Below, piece by piece: positions 1 to 10,086 of a stretch of DNA of 64,000 nucleotides. Below the pieces are notes generated by a model. It had not been told where the DNA came from. It was given only the letters and a program-made list of their open reading frames with translations, and ran no database searches. Every line of letters begins with the position of its first letter. Position 1 is the first letter of the stretch. The position numbers were made by a program, and so were the translations under genes. The DNA is from Pseudomonas sp. RIT-PI-S (GTDB lineage Bacteria; Pseudomonadota; Gammaproteobacteria; Pseudomonadales; Pseudomonadaceae), in NCBI RefSeq assembly GCF_025642975.1, contig NZ_JANZKJ010000014.1, positions 1-64,000 on the forward strand, read 5' to 3'.

Positions 1-274
1 GACCAGTGCCGGGGCGTCTGGTGTTCTGAGTGCCTGAGCTTCGATCAAGCGGTGAACGGGCTGCTCCAACGGATAGCTAACGGCGGTGGCGTTGAATCCC
101 TCCACCAGGTGCGAGCGCTCGCCGGCCGCGAGCATCGGCAGTTCGCCAATCGGCGTGTCCGGCGCTTCCACCATCGCGTGCAACAGCGCCAGCCAGTGCT
201 CGCCCATGCGCTCGACGGTCGCGGCGGCGAACAGGTCCGTGGCGTAGGTGAGCGCGGCGCGCAGTTGGCCGCCG
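1..274. repeat. NRPS internal direct repeat, copy 1 (partner 7624-7897)
   Basis: These 274 bases match 7624-7897 with about 13 differences by hand count, at an in-frame offset of 7623 bp. The stretch covers the end of a C domain and the start of the following A domain. The last ~100 bases are identical and then similarity drops sharply. Confidence 0.85.
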
Positions 275-3200
275 TCCTCGGCCGTTTCCAGGCCAAGGTC
301 GAATTGCGTGGCCTGGGTAGGCGCTTCTACCACGCTCACCTCCAGGCCTTGCGCCTGCCAGGCATGGCCTGCGCTGTGTGCCTGGTGGTTGAACAGCACT
401 TGGAACAGCGGACTATGGCTCAGGCTGCGCTCCACCTTGAGCGCTTCGACCAGGTGTTCGAAGGGCAGGTCCTGATGGGCTTGGGCTTGCAGCGCCCGTT
501 CACGCACCTGGCGCAGCAACTGGCGGCCGCTGAGGCCGGCGGGCAGGTCCGCCTTGAGCACCTGGGTGTTGACGAAAAAGCCAATCAACCCTTCGGTTTG
601 CAGCTGGTTGCGCCCGGCCACCGGCACGCCCACGCGGATGTCCGCCTGGCCGCTGTAGCGGTGCAGCAGCGCGTGGAAACTCGCCAGCAACAGCATGAAG
701 GCCGTGCTCGATTCTTCTCGCGCCAGGGCCTGCAACGCCGGCAACAGCGTGGGCTCGGGGGCCAACGACAAGCGCGCGCCCTGGTCGCTGCGTGGGGCGC
801 GCCGCGGGTAGTCGGTAGGCAGCGCCAACACCGGGTGTTCGTCACCCAACTGCCCTTGCCAGTACGCCAGCTGCCGCGCGTGCTCGGCCGAGGCCAGCCA
901 TTCACGTTGCCAATGGGCGTAGTCCGCATAGTGCAGCGCCACGGTGGGCAGGCCGGCGGTGGTGCCGTCGCGCTCGGCGGCATACAGCGCCAGCCATTCG
1001 CGCACCATCACCTGCATGGACCAGGCGTCGGACACGATATGGTGCTGCACCAGCACCAGCAGGTGCTCGTCGACGCCTGTTTGCAGCAATTCGATGCGCA
1101 GCAGCGGCCCTTGCGCAAGGTCGAATGGCCTGGCGATGCACTCGGCGATTCGCGCCTGTAGCGCGGCTTCATCGGCTGGCGCGGGCTGCGCCACCAGCGT
1201 GACCGGGCTGGGCTGGAGAATGCGCTGGCGCGGCTGGCCATCGACCGATTCAAAGCAGGTGCGCAGGCTTTCGTGGCGCGCCACCAAGGCGCTGAAGCTG
1301 CGCTGCAAGGCACCCCGGTCCAGCGCGCCGCGCAGCCGCAGCACGCTTGGCAGGTGGTAGGCCGTGCTCTCCGGCGCCAGTTGCCAGAGGAACCACAGGC
1401 GTTCCTGGGCATAGGACAGCGGCGCGGTATTGCCCCGAGGCCGGGCCACGAGTGGCGGCGCGCTGCTGCCGTCGGCATCGGCCAGGGCGGCGGCGAACGG
1501 CTCCAGCACCGGTTGCTCGAACACCGCGCGCAACGGCACTTCCAGCCCCAGCCGCTGGCGCAACCGCGACACCAGTTGCGTGGCCAACAGGGAATGCCCG
1601 CCCAGTTCGAAGAAGTGATCGGCAAGGCCTACCTGGGCCACGCCCAGCACCTCGGCCCAGATCGCCGCCACCGCCTGCTCGCGCGGCGTGCGCGGGGCTT
1701 GGTAGAGCGCCTGGGCCAGGCTTGGGTCGGGCAGCGGCAGGGCATTACGGTCCAGTTTGCCGCTGGGGCTCAGCGGCAACTGCGCCAATGCCACCCAGTG
1801 GCCAGGCAGCATGAAGGCCGGCAGCTGCGCGGCCAACGCGGGGCGCAGCCATTGCGCCAAGCCTTGCCCGGGGGTTGGCGCTTGCCCCACCACATAAGCG
1901 ATGAGCCGGTCGTTGTCGGCCAGCACCACCGCCTCGGCCACGCCAGGCTGCTCCAGCAGCCGCGCTTCGATTTCTGCCAGCTCGACCCGGAAGCCACGTA
2001 CCTTGACCTGCTGGTCCGCGCGGCCCAGGTAATCCAGCCCGCCGTCGGCGCGGAGGCGCACCAGGTCGCCGCTGCGATACAGGCGCGCACCGCCACCCTT
2101 GAAGGGGTCGGCGATAAAACGCTGCGCTGTCAGCGGCGCAAGGCCGAAGTAGCCCCGGGCCAACAGCTCGCCGCCGATCAGCAGCTCACCGGCCACGCCC
2201 TCGGGCACCGGGTTGAGGTTGGCGTCCACCACATACAGGCTGCGCCCACCCAGCGCCCGGCCGATGGGGATCTGCCGGGGCACGGGCTCGCGCCCTTGCA
2301 GGTAGGCCGCGCAGTCGAAAGCCGTGGCCGACACCGTAGCCTCCGTGGGGCCATAGAGGTTGACCAGGCGGACACGCCCCAGCCCAGCCTCGCGCCAGGC
2401 GCGCACGCCCTCGGCAGGCATGGGCTCGCCACCCAGGTGAATGCGCCGCAGCGGGCCCAGGTCGGTGGTACCGGCCGCCTGATAGTCCCGGGCAAGCTGG
2501 TGCCAGTAGGCGGTGGGCAGGTCTGCCACGCTGATGCGCTGTTCCAGCACCTGAGCGCGGAAGGCGGCGCTGTCCCACAGCTCGGCGCCGCGCAGGATCA
2601 CCGCCGCGCCAACGCAGAGCGCCGGGTAGAGCTGCTCCACGAAGGTATCGAAGCTGAACGTGCCGAATTGCAGCACCCGGTCCTCGCTGTGCAGCTCAAG
2701 CAGTTCGGCGGCCACCGCCACGTGCCGCGCCAGCACCCCGCGTTCGATGGCCACGCCCTTGGGTCGGCCGCTGGAGCCGGAGGTGAACATCAGGTAGGCC
2801 AGGTTGTGCGCATGCGCCCGCGCCGGCGGGTTCAAGGCAAGCTCGGCGGGGCCGCCCGTTAGGTCGTCACCCACTTGCAACACCTGTACCCCGGGCATGC
2901 CCAGGTGTTCGAGGTTGATCCCCGGCTGCACCAGCAGCAGGCTCGGGCCGCTGTCCTCGACCATCGCCTGCAGGCGCTCACGGGGGTAGTGTGGGTCCAG
3001 CGGCACATAGGCGGCGCCCGCCTTGAGGATGGCCAGCACGGTAACCACCAGCACGGGCGAGCGCTCCATGGCCACGCCTATCCGGGTTTCCGGGCCTACG
3101 CCAGCGGCGATCAGCCGATGGGCCAGGCGGTTGGCGCGGGCGTTGAGGTCGGCGTAACTGAGCTGGTGATCAGCCTGCACCAGCGCCGTGGCGGCGGGAT

Positions 3201-6200
3201 GTGCCGCCGCTTGCGCCTCGAACCGGGCGACCAGGCACGGCGTTGTCGCGTCATAGGGTTCGGCGGCTGGCACGGTGCTGGGCTGTTCGCCGGGCGCGAG
3301 CAGCGCCAGGTTGCCCAGCGCTTGGGCCGGGTTGGCGCTAAAGCCCTCCAGCAGTTGCAGTAAGTGGCCGCCCAGGCGTTCGATGCCACTGTCGGCAAAT
3401 GCCTGGCGGTCGTAGTCGAAGGTCAGTGCCAGGCTGGTACCCGCCATCACCGCCACAGTCAGCGGGTAGTTGGTGCGCTCCTCGCTCACCACCGCCTCGA
3501 AGCGCACGCCGGCCTGCTCGCCGCGGCGCAGCCCTTCACTCACCGGGAAGTTCTCGACCACCAGCAGGGTGTCGAACAGGCCGCTGCCAGCGGCGCCGGC
3601 CCAGCGCTGCACGTCATACAGCGGGGTGTGTTCGTGCTCGCGCAACGCCAGGCCTTGGGCATGCACCTGGGCCAACCAGTGGCTGACGGCAATATGAGGT
3701 TGTGGATTAGTAATCAGCGGCAAGGTATTGATAAACAGGCCGATATGGCGCTCGATTCCCGGCACGTCCGCGGGCCTGCCCGCCAGTGTCACCCCGCAGG
3801 CGACCGCGCCTTGCCCGCAATAGCGCTGCAACAGCAACAGCCAGGCGGCCTGCATCACACTGCTCAGGGTCACCGCGTGGGCCTTGGCGAGGCGGTCCAA
3901 CGCCTGCGCCTGGCCGGCGCTCAAGGTCAGCTGCCATTGCCCATAGCCTTGGTCCCCTGGTGTGGTGGGCAGCGCCTCGGCGAGCCGGGTCGGGCCATTC
4001 AGGGTGCTCAGCTGGCCGCGCCAGAAGGTCTCGTCGGCGGTGCTATCGCGGCCTTGCAGCCATTGAATATGGTCGCGATAACGGCCGATGGGCGCGCTGA
4101 CCGCTTCGCCACCAGCTTCGGCGATGATCTCGGCGAGCAGTTGCGCATTACTCCAGCCGTCCATCAGCAGGTGATGGCTGGTGTAGATCAGGTGATGGCG
4201 GTCGGCGCCGACGCGCACCAGCACCACCCGCGCCAGCGGCGGGCAGGCCAGGTCGAAGCCTTGCGCATGTTCGCGTTCGGCCAGGGTGTGCAGGCGCTGG
4301 GGCAAGCCATCGGCGCCTTGCCAGGCGTGCTCGCTGAACGCGAGCGTCGCTTGCCGATACACCACTTGCAGTGGCTCGGCCAACGCTGCCCCAGCCAAAA
4401 AGCCCGTGCGCAGGAGGTCATGGCGGGCCACGGCCTGCCTCCAGGCATGATGGAAACGCTCCACGTTCAGCCCGCTGACGTCCGCGCGCAGCTGGCTTAC
4501 ATAGGCCTGTTCGCCGGGCGCCTCCAGGCAATGGAAGAGCATGCCCTGCTGCATCGGTGACAGCGGGTACAGGTCCAGCACCTGCGCCCAAGGCAGCGCC
4601 AGGGCGTCCAAGGCCGGCTGGGAGAGCCGCGCCAGGGGTACGTCCGAGCGCGTCAGCCCGGCGATGCCTGGCGTGCAGCAATGGTCGATCACGCCTTCAA
4701 GCTCGGCGGCAAAGTCATTGACCAGGCCCTGCACGGTGGCCGCGTTGAAGCGCTCGCGGCTGAAGGTAAAGCCCAGCTGCAGTTCGCCCCCGTATACCCG
4801 GCCTTCCACGCTTAGGGCGTTGGCCAGCGGCGCCTGGTCATCCTGGGCCTGGCCTGGGCTTTCGCTGGCCGGGCGCAGCCAGACGTTGCTATCGAACTGG
4901 GCATCGAACTGCCCCAGGTAGTTGAAGGTGACCTGAGGCCGCGGCAAGCCAGCCAAGGCCTCGGCACTGGCCGGGCCTGCGAGGTAGCGCAGCAGGCCGT
5001 AGCCCACGCCTTTGTCCGGCACGGCGCGCAGCTGTTCCTTGATGGCCTTGAGCGAACCGGGCAGGTCTGCGGTGGGGATCAGCCGCAGCGGAAACAGGCT
5101 GGTGAACCACCCCACGGTGCGGCTGAGGTCGATGCTGTCGAACAGCGCCTCACGGCCGTGCCCTTCGAGCTCCACCAGGGCACTCGGCTGCCCGCTCCAG
5201 CGGCACAGGCTGCGCGCCAACGCGGTGAGCAATAAGTCGTTTACCTGGGTGCGGTAGGCGGCGGGCGCCAGTTGCAACAGCTGGCGGGTGCGCTCGGCGG
5301 GCAGCGTCCAGGTGATGGTGTGCCCATGGCGGTTCTGCTGGCCGCCGGCGGCGTGGTCGAACGGCAGCTCGGCCGAGGCGCCGGCCAGGTTCGCCTGCCA
5401 CCAGGCCAGCTCCCCAACGCGCTCGGCGGCCGCGGCGGCCAGGCGCTCGCTCCAGGCGCCGTAGCTGCTGGTGCGTGCGGGCAGGCGCTGATCGGGTTGG
5501 CTGTAGGCCTGGGCCAGGTCTTCGAGAAGGATGCGCCAGCTCACCCCGTCCACCACCAGGTGATGGATCGCCAGCAGCAGGCGTTGGCTGCCGTCCGCCA
5601 TGTTCACCAGCACGGCCCGCAGCAACGGGCCGTGAGCCAGGTTCAGGCTGCGCTGAGCCTCATTGCACACGGCCTGCAACGCGGTGGCGTTTGCGGCTTC
5701 CCGCTGCCAGAGCGGGTCCGCCGCCTGCGCCTGATACGCCTGCTGCCATTGGCCGTCGGCGGCCTGCTCGAAGCGCAAGCGCAGCCCGTCATGGTGCGCC
5801 AGCACCGCGCCCAAGGCCGTGCGCAACCGCCCGGCGTCGATTGGCGCACGCGCCTCGAGCAACAGCGCCTGGTTCCAGTGGTGAGGGTTAGGGACGGCCT
5901 GCTCGAAGAACATCCGCTGCACCGGCGCAAGCGGCGCGGCGCCCTGCCCCGGCGCTTGCTCGATCAAGCGCTGTGCGACCGGGCGAGCAGCCTGCGCCAG
6001 CACGCCCAGGCTCTGGTACTGGAACACGTCCCGTGGGCTGAGCTGCCAGCCCGCTTGGCGGGCGCGGCTCACCAGCTGGATGGAGATGATCGAATCCCCG
6101 CCGAGGGCGAAGAAGTTATCACCCAGCCCTACCTGCTCTACCCCCAGCAGGGCTTGCCAGATACCGGCCAGGGCTTGTTCGGCTTCGTTGTGCGGGGCTT

Positions 6201-9200
6201 GGTAGTGGGCTTGCTCGGTTTGCGCGGCAGGGCGTGGCAGGGCCCGGCGCTCCAGCTTGCCGTTGGGGCTCAGGGGCATGGCGGCCAGGGCCAGCCATTG
6301 CGCGGGGACCATGTACTCGGGCAGATGCTTACTAAGGTGTGCGACCAGGTCGGCTTGCCAGCCTTCAGTGGCTTCTTTGAGCACCACGTAGCCGACCAGT
6401 TGCTTGCCATCCACGGCCAGCACAGCGGCTTCGCGCACCGCTGGGTGTTCGAGCAGCCGCGCTTCGATCTCGCCCAGCTCGATGCGCAGGCCGCGCAGCT
6501 TGATCTGGTGGTCCACCCGGCCGGCGTACTCGATCACCCCATCGGTGCGGTAGCGGGCCAGGTCCCCCGTGCGGTACAGCCGCTGCCCGGCCTTGAATGG
6601 GCTGGCGACGAAGCGCTCGGAGGTCAGGGCGGGCCGGCGGTGGTAACCCCGCGCCAGGCCTGCGCCGCCCAGGTACAGCTCGCCCAGCACGCCAACCGGC
6701 ACCGGTTCAAGGTGCGCATCCAGCACGTAACACGCCAGGTTGGCGATGGGTTGGCCGATGGGCACGCTGTCACGGCCTTCGGCGACACAAGTCCAATGGG
6801 TGACGTCGATGGCCGCTTCGGTGGGGCCATAGAGGTTGTAGAGGCTGGCCTTCGGCAGCTTGGCGAACACCTGCTGCTGGGCATCCGCTTGTAATGCCTC
6901 ACCGGAGCAGACGATGCGGCTCAGCGAAGTGCATTGAGCCACGTGTTCGCTCTGCATAAACACCTGCAGCATCGACGGCACGAAGTGCAGCGTGGTGATC
7001 TGCTGTGCCTGGATCACCTCGATCAGCTGCGCCGGGTCCCGGTGCGCGCCGGGCGCCGCAACCACCAGCCGAGCGCCGGTCATCAACGGCCAGAAGAACT
7101 CCCAGACCGACACATCGAAGCTAAACGGGGTTTTTTGCAGCACGCTGTCACTGGCGGTGAGTTGATATGCCTGCTGCATCCAGCACAGTCGGTTGGTCAG
7201 CGCTGAGTGGCGGTTGCCGGCGCCTTTCGGTTTGCCAGTAGAGCCAGAGGTGTAGATCAGATAAGCGAGGTGCTCGCCGGTCAGTTCCACATCAAGGTTC
7301 TGATCGCGATAGGCCGACGTATCGAAGCCATCCAGGTCGATCCGCTCGACCGCCGGCAGCGCGATGGCCGAGTGGCTCAGCACCAGCGCCACGCCGCTGT
7401 CTTCGAGCATGTAGGCCAGGCGCTCGGCCGGGTACTCCGGGTCCAAGGGCAGGTAGGCGCCGCCGGCCTTGAGGATCGCCAGCAAGGCGACCACCAGCGC
7501 CACCGAGCGCTCCAGCGCCACGCCCACGATCACGTCCGGGCCTACCCCGCGCGCCTGCAAGGCCTGGGCGAGCTGGTTGGCGCGGCGGTTGAGTTCGGCA
7601 TAGCTCAAGTGCTGGTCCGCGAAGACCAGTGCCGGGGCGTCTGGTGTTCTGAGTGCCTGGGCTTCGATCAAGCGGTGAACGGGCTGCTCCAGCGGATAGT
7701 TAACCGCAGTGGCATTAAAGCCTTCCACCAGTTGCGAGCGCTCACCGGCCGCGAGCATCGGCAGTTCGCCAATCGGCGTGTCCGGCGCTTCCACCATGGC
7801 CTGCAACAGCGCCAGCCAGTGCTCGCCCATGCGCTCGACGGTCGCGGCGGCGAACAGGTCCGTGGCGTAGGTGAGCGCGGCGCGCAGTTGGCCGCCCTGC
7901 TCGTAGGTGTCCAGGCTGAGGTCGAACTGGGTGGTGCGGGCATGGCCCTCGAGGGCGGCGAAGCGCACACCGGCCACGGCGGGCTGCGCGGCCAGGTCCG
8001 CCACCTGTGGCTGGTGGTTGTACATCACCTGGAACAGCGGGCTATGGCTCACGCTGCGCTCGACCTTCAGGCCCTCCACCAATTGCTCGAAGGGCAGGTC
8101 CTGGTGGCCTTGGGCGCCGAGCACCGTGTGGCGCAAGCCGGCCAGCAGCTCGCGCACGGTCATGCCGGGGTCGATCTCGGAGCGCAGCACCTGGGTGTTC
8201 ACGAACAGCCCGATCAGCCCCTCTACCTCTGGCCGATGACGGTTGGCGACCGGCGAGCCCACGCGCAGGTCGCGCTCGCCGCTATAACGGTGCAGCAACA
8301 CCTTGAACCCGGCCAGCAGCCACATGAACAGCGTGTGTTCGCCGGCACGGGCCTGGCTGCGCAAGCGCTCGGCCAGCGCCTCGCCCACCACCAGCTCGTG
8401 GCGCCGCCCGCGGTAGCTCGGCAGCGGCGGGCGTGGGTAATCCGTGGGCAGGGCCAGCACCGGGTGCTGCTCGCCCAATTGGGCGCGCCAGTAGTCCAGC
8501 TGCCGCGCCTGCTCGCCGGCCTCCAGCCAGCGGCGCTGCCACAGGGCATAGTCGGCGTATTGCACCGGCAGCGGCAGCAGCGCCGGTTCACGCCCTTGCA
8601 CGCAGGCGGCGTAGCACTGGATTAGCTCGTCGATCAGCACGTTCATCGACCAGCCGTCAGACACGATGTGGTGCAAGGTCAGCAACAATGCATGGCGCTC
8701 GGCGCCCAGGCGCAACAGGCGCAGGCGCAGCAATGGCCCCTGGCTCAGGTCGAACGGCAGCAGCGCCTCGGCTTCGGCCCGTTCGCGCAACAGTGCCTCG
8801 CGGTCAGCCTCGGGCACCGCCTCCAGGCTCTCGAACGCAAGCTCGGGCGTGGTGGCCGCGGGCGCTTGCCGCGGTTGCTCGTCTTCGCCGCCGGGGAACA
8901 CGGTGCGTAGGGTTTGGTGGCGCTCGATCAGCCGCGCGAACGCCTGGGCCAAGGCATGCGCATCCAGGGGTCCGTCCAGGCGCACGGCGCCGGGCAGGTT
9001 ATAGGCGGCGCTGTCCGGCGCCAGCTTCCACAAAAACCACATGCGCCGCTGCGCGTAAGACAACGCATCCCGGTCGGCCACGGGCACATCGGCGGGGATC
9101 GGGAACACCGCGAAATCCACCCCTTCCTGGCGCAGCGAGGCGAGGAACAGCCGGCGCTTTTCCAGCGGCAGTTCAATAAAGCGGCGGGCCAGGGCGAGGG

Positions 9201-9216
9201 ATTGTTCGGCGTTCAT
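1..9216 (-). CDS. pyoverdine peptide-chain NRPS, partial (C-A-T-E-C-A-T-C-A...)
   Basis: This is a non-ribosomal peptide synthetase that extends the pyoverdine peptide in the cytoplasm. It starts at ATG 9216 with a GGAAG ribosome site about 8 nt upstream and stays open to base 1, so its 3' end is missing (3072 codons present). Domains, by approximate residue: C1 45-480, A1 500-1010 (YTSGSTGKPKG near 652), T1 (LGGDSIIS, near 1038), E 1095-1530 ([10 protein letters not shown]), C2 from 1555 (LSPMQQGMLFH), A2 ([11 protein letters not shown] near 2145), T2 (LGGHSLL near 2538), C3 from 2602, then the first ~25 residues of A3. The A1 pocket reads D,V,W,H,V,S,L,I,D plus the usual K, a serine code; with the E domain it should load D-Ser. 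The A2 pocket reads D,T,E,D,H,G,L,V,S, and its acidic residues suggest a basic amino acid such as Lys; this is an inference. It is last in the operon pvdH-mbtH-thioesterase-NRPS and also has its own PvdS box. It could be called pvdI- or pvdJ-like; the exact name cannot be settled here. Confidence 0.93.
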   Translation of the reverse strand, partial: MNAEQSLALARRFIELPLEKRRLFLASLRQEGVDFAVFPIPADVPVADRDALSYAQRRMWFLWKLAPDSAAYNLPGAVRLDGPLDAHALAQAFARLIERHQTLRTVFPGGEDEQPRQAPAATTPELAFESLEAVPEADREALLRERAEAEALLPFDLSQGPLLRLRLLRLGAERHALLLTLHHIVSDGWSMNVLIDELIQCYAACVQGREPALLPLPVQYADYALWQRRWLEAGEQARQLDYWRAQLGEQHPVLALPTDYPRPPLPSYRGRRHELVVGEALAERLRSQARAGEHTLFMWLLAGFKVLLHRYSGERDLRVGSPVANRHRPEVEGLIGLFVNTQVLRSEIDPGMTVRELLAGLRHTVLGAQGHQDLPFEQLVEGLKVERSVSHSPLFQVMYNHQPQVADLAAQPAVAGVRFAALEGHARTTQFDLSLDTYEQGGQLRAALTYATDLFAAATVERMGEHWLALLQAMVEAPDTPIGELPMLAAGERSQLVEGFNATAVNYPLEQPVHRLIEAQALRTPDAPALVFADQHLSYAELNRRANQLAQALQARGVGPDVIVGVALERSVALVVALLAILKAGGAYLPLDPEYPAERLAYMLEDSGVALVLSHSAIALPAVERIDLDGFDTSAYRDQNLDVELTGEHLAYLIYTSGSTGKPKGAGNRHSALTNRLCWMQQAYQLTASDSVLQKTPFSFDVSVWEFFWPLMTGARLVVAAPGAHRDPAQLIEVIQAQQITTLHFVPSMLQVFMQSEHVAQCTSLSRIVCSGEALQADAQQQVFAKLPKASLYNLYGPTEAAIDVTHWTCVAEGRDSVPIGQPIANLACYVLDAHLEPVPVGVLGELYLGGAGLARGYHRRPALTSERFVASPFKAGQRLYRTGDLARYRTDGVIEYAGRVDHQIKLRGLRIELGEIEARLLEHPAVREAAVLAVDGKQLVGYVVLKEATEGWQADLVAHLSKHLPEYMVPAQWLALAAMPLSPNGKLERRALPRPAAQTEQAHYQAPHNEAEQALAGIWQALLGVEQVGLGDNFFALGGDSIISIQLVSRARQAGWQLSPRDVFQYQSLGVLAQAARPVAQRLIEQAPGQGAAPLAPVQRMFFEQAVPNPHHWNQALLLEARAPIDAGRLRTALGAVLAHHDGLRLRFEQAADGQWQQAYQAQAADPLWQREAANATALQAVCNEAQRSLNLAHGPLLRAVLVNMADGSQRLLLAIHHLVVDGVSWRILLEDLAQAYSQPDQRLPARTSSYGAWSERLAAAAAERVGELAWWQANLAGASAELPFDHAAGGQQNRHGHTITWTLPAERTRQLLQLAPAAYRTQVNDLLLTALARSLCRWSGQPSALVELEGHGREALFDSIDLSRTVGWFTSLFPLRLIPTADLPGSLKAIKEQLRAVPDKGVGYGLLRYLAGPASAEALAGLPRPQVTFNYLGQFDAQFDSNVWLRPASESPGQAQDDQAPLANALSVEGRVYGGELQLGFTFSRERFNAATVQGLVNDFAAELEGVIDHCCTPGIAGLTRSDVPLARLSQPALDALALPWAQVLDLYPLSPMQQGMLFHCLEAPGEQAYVSQLRADVSGLNVERFHHAWRQAVARHDLLRTGFLAGAALAEPLQVVYRQATLAFSEHAWQGADGLPQRLHTLAEREHAQGFDLACPPLARVVLVRVGADRHHLIYTSHHLLMDGWSNAQLLAEIIAEAGGEAVSAPIGRYRDHIQWLQGRDSTADETFWRGQLSTLNGPTRLAEALPTTPGDQGYGQWQLTLSAGQAQALDRLAKAHAVTLSSVMQAAWLLLLQRYCGQGAVACGVTLAGRPADVPGIERHIGLFINTLPLITNPQPHIAVSHWLAQVHAQGLALREHEHTPLYDVQRWAGAAGSGLFDTLLVVENFPVSEGLRRGEQAGVRFEAVVSEERTNYPLTVAVMAGTSLALTFDYDRQAFADSGIERLGGHLLQLLEGFSANPAQALGNLALLAPGEQPSTVPAAEPYDATTPCLVARFEAQAAAHPAATALVQADHQLSYADLNARANRLAHRLIAAGVGPETRIGVAMERSPVLVVTVLAILKAGAAYVPLDPHYPRERLQAMVEDSGPSLLLVQPGINLEHLGMPGVQVLQVGDDLTGGPAELALNPPARAHAHNLAYLMFTSGSSGRPKGVAIERGVLARHVAVAAELLELHSEDRVLQFGTFSFDTFVEQLYPALCVGAAVILRGAELWDSAAFRAQVLEQRISVADLPTAYWHQLARDYQAAGTTDLGPLRRIHLGGEPMPAEGVRAWREAGLGRVRLVNLYGPTEATVSATAFDCAAYLQGREPVPRQIPIGRALGGRSLYVVDANLNPVPEGVAGELLIGGELLARGYFGLAPLTAQRFIADPFKGGGARLYRSGDLVRLRADGGLDYLGRADQQVKVRGFRVELAEIEARLLEQPGVAEAVVLADNDRLIAYVVGQAPTPGQGLAQWLRPALAAQLPAFMLPGHWVALAQLPLSPSGKLDRNALPLPDPSLAQALYQAPRTPREQAVAAIWAEVLGVAQVGLADHFFELGGHSLLATQLVSRLRQRLGLEVPLRAVFEQPVLEPFAAALADADGSSAPPLVARPRGNTAPLSYAQERLWFLWQLAPESTAYHLPSVLRLRGALDRGALQRSFSALVARHESLRTCFESVDGQPRQRILQPSPVTLVAQPAPADEAALQARIAECIARPFDLAQGPLLRIELLQTGVDEHLLVLVQHHIVSDAWSMQVMVREWLALYAAERDGTTAGLPTVALHYADYAHWQREWLASAEHARQLAYWQGQLGDEHPVLALPTDYPRRAPRSDQGARLSLAPEPTLLPALQALAREESSTAFMLLLASFHALLHRYSGQADIRVGVPVAGRNQLQTEGLIGFFVNTQVLKADLPAGLSGRQLLRQVRERALQAQAHQDLPFEHLVEALKVERSLSHSPLFQVLFNHQAHSAGHAWQAQGLEVSVVEAPTQATQFDLGLETAEDGGQLRAALTYATDLFAAATVERMGEHWLALLHAMVEAPDTPIGELPMLAAGERSHLVEGFNATAVSYPLEQPVHRLIEAQALRTPDAPALV
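7624..7897. repeat. NRPS internal direct repeat, copy 2 (partner 1-274)
   Basis: This is the C1/A1 linker copy of the near-identical segment found at the C3/A3 linker at the left edge. The sharp edge near 7897 suggests duplication or gene conversion between modules rather than uniform conservation. Confidence 0.85.
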
Positions 9217-9273
9217 CGATCTTCTTCCGTGCACGTGGGCAGGGCGCAGGGGGCGCCCGGTCATGTGAAAAGA

Positions 9274-9297
9274 ACGGATGAAGCCAAATGGAAATTA
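9274..9297 (-). promoter_or_regulatory. putative PvdS iron-starvation box upstream of the NRPS
   Basis: On the minus strand this reads TAATT, 16 bases, CGT, close to the PvdS-type promoter consensus TAAAT-N16-CGT (one mismatch). The CGT element ends 58 nt before the NRPS start at 9216, the same distance as at pvdH. It sits in the 141-base gap after the thioesterase gene, so the NRPS probably has its own iron-starvation promoter inside the operon. Confidence 0.65.
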
Positions 9298-9357
9298 CTC
9301 TCGATTAGGCGCGCCAGGCGCCTGTACAACGGCGCCGCAGCTCGCCAAATCAGCCGG

Positions 9358-10086
9358 TCAGACGTTTGCCTGGAGGTGGGCCCGGCCGTGCAACGTAGCG
9401 GCCAGCCGCGCCAGCACGGCGGCCTGCTCGCTATGGATAAAGAAATGCCCACCCTCGAACCAGCTCAGCTCGAAGGGGCCGCGGGTTTGCTCGGCCCAGG
9501 CCTGCAACTGCTCGGCCGTGGCCAGGTCATTGCGCCCGCCCCAGGCCCATAGCGGGCAGGTCAAGGCCGTTTGCGTGCGCGGCACATGGGTGCCACACAA
9601 GAGAAAATCCGCTCGCAGCACCGGCAGCGTCAGGCTCATCAACTCGGCGTTGGCCAGCACTTCTTCCGGCGTGCCGCCGCGCTGGCGCAGCTCGACGATC
9701 AGTTCTGCGTCTGTGCGGGGGCGGCCTAGGTCTTTGTCGTACGCGTCGCGCGCGGTGGGCGCGGCGGTGCCCGAGGCGATCAGCCCGCTCGGCGGCGCAC
9801 CGGCCGCCGCCAGGCGATGGGCCAGCTCACAGGCCAGCAGCGCGCCCAGGCTATGCCCCAGCAACACATAAGGCCCACTGCGCGCCCGGGGCAGCAGTTC
9901 GGCGGCCAGTTGCGCGGCCAGCGCGGGAAAGTCCGTTTGCAGCGGCTCGCCCAGCCGGCTACCGCGCCCCGGCAGCTCCACCGGGCACAGCTCGATGTGC
10001 GCGGGCAACTCCCGGCGCCAGCGCGCATAGGCCATGGCGCTGGCGCCCGAATACGGCAGGCAGAACAGGCGCAAAGGCGCGGCCAC
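9358..10086 (-). CDS. pvdG: type II thioesterase of pyoverdine synthesis
   Basis: This is a 242-residue alpha/beta-hydrolase of the NRPS-editing type II thioesterase family, which removes wrong or stalled groups from carrier proteins. The N-terminus has the family pattern FCLPYSGASA. The nucleophile elbow GHSLG lies near residue 78, an Asp follows in GGRND, and the catalytic His is in EGGHFF near residue 219. The start is a GTG directly after the TGA of the mbtH-like gene (TGAGTG), so translation is probably coupled. In P. aeruginosa the equivalent pvdG lies beside pvdL; here it has moved to the pvdH operon. It is separate from any terminal TE domain of the chain-releasing NRPS, which would lie outside the window. 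Confidence 0.88.
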   Translation of the reverse strand: MAAPLRLFCLPYSGASAMAYARWRRELPAHIELCPVELPGRGSRLGEPLQTDFPALAAQLAAELLPRARSGPYVLLGHSLGALLACELAHRLAAAGAPPSGLIASGTAAPTARDAYDKDLGRPRTDAELIVELRQRGGTPEEVLANAELMSLTLPVLRADFLLCGTHVPRTQTALTCPLWAWGGRNDLATAEQLQAWAEQTRGPFELSWFEGGHFFIHSEQAAVLARLAATLHGRAHLQANV

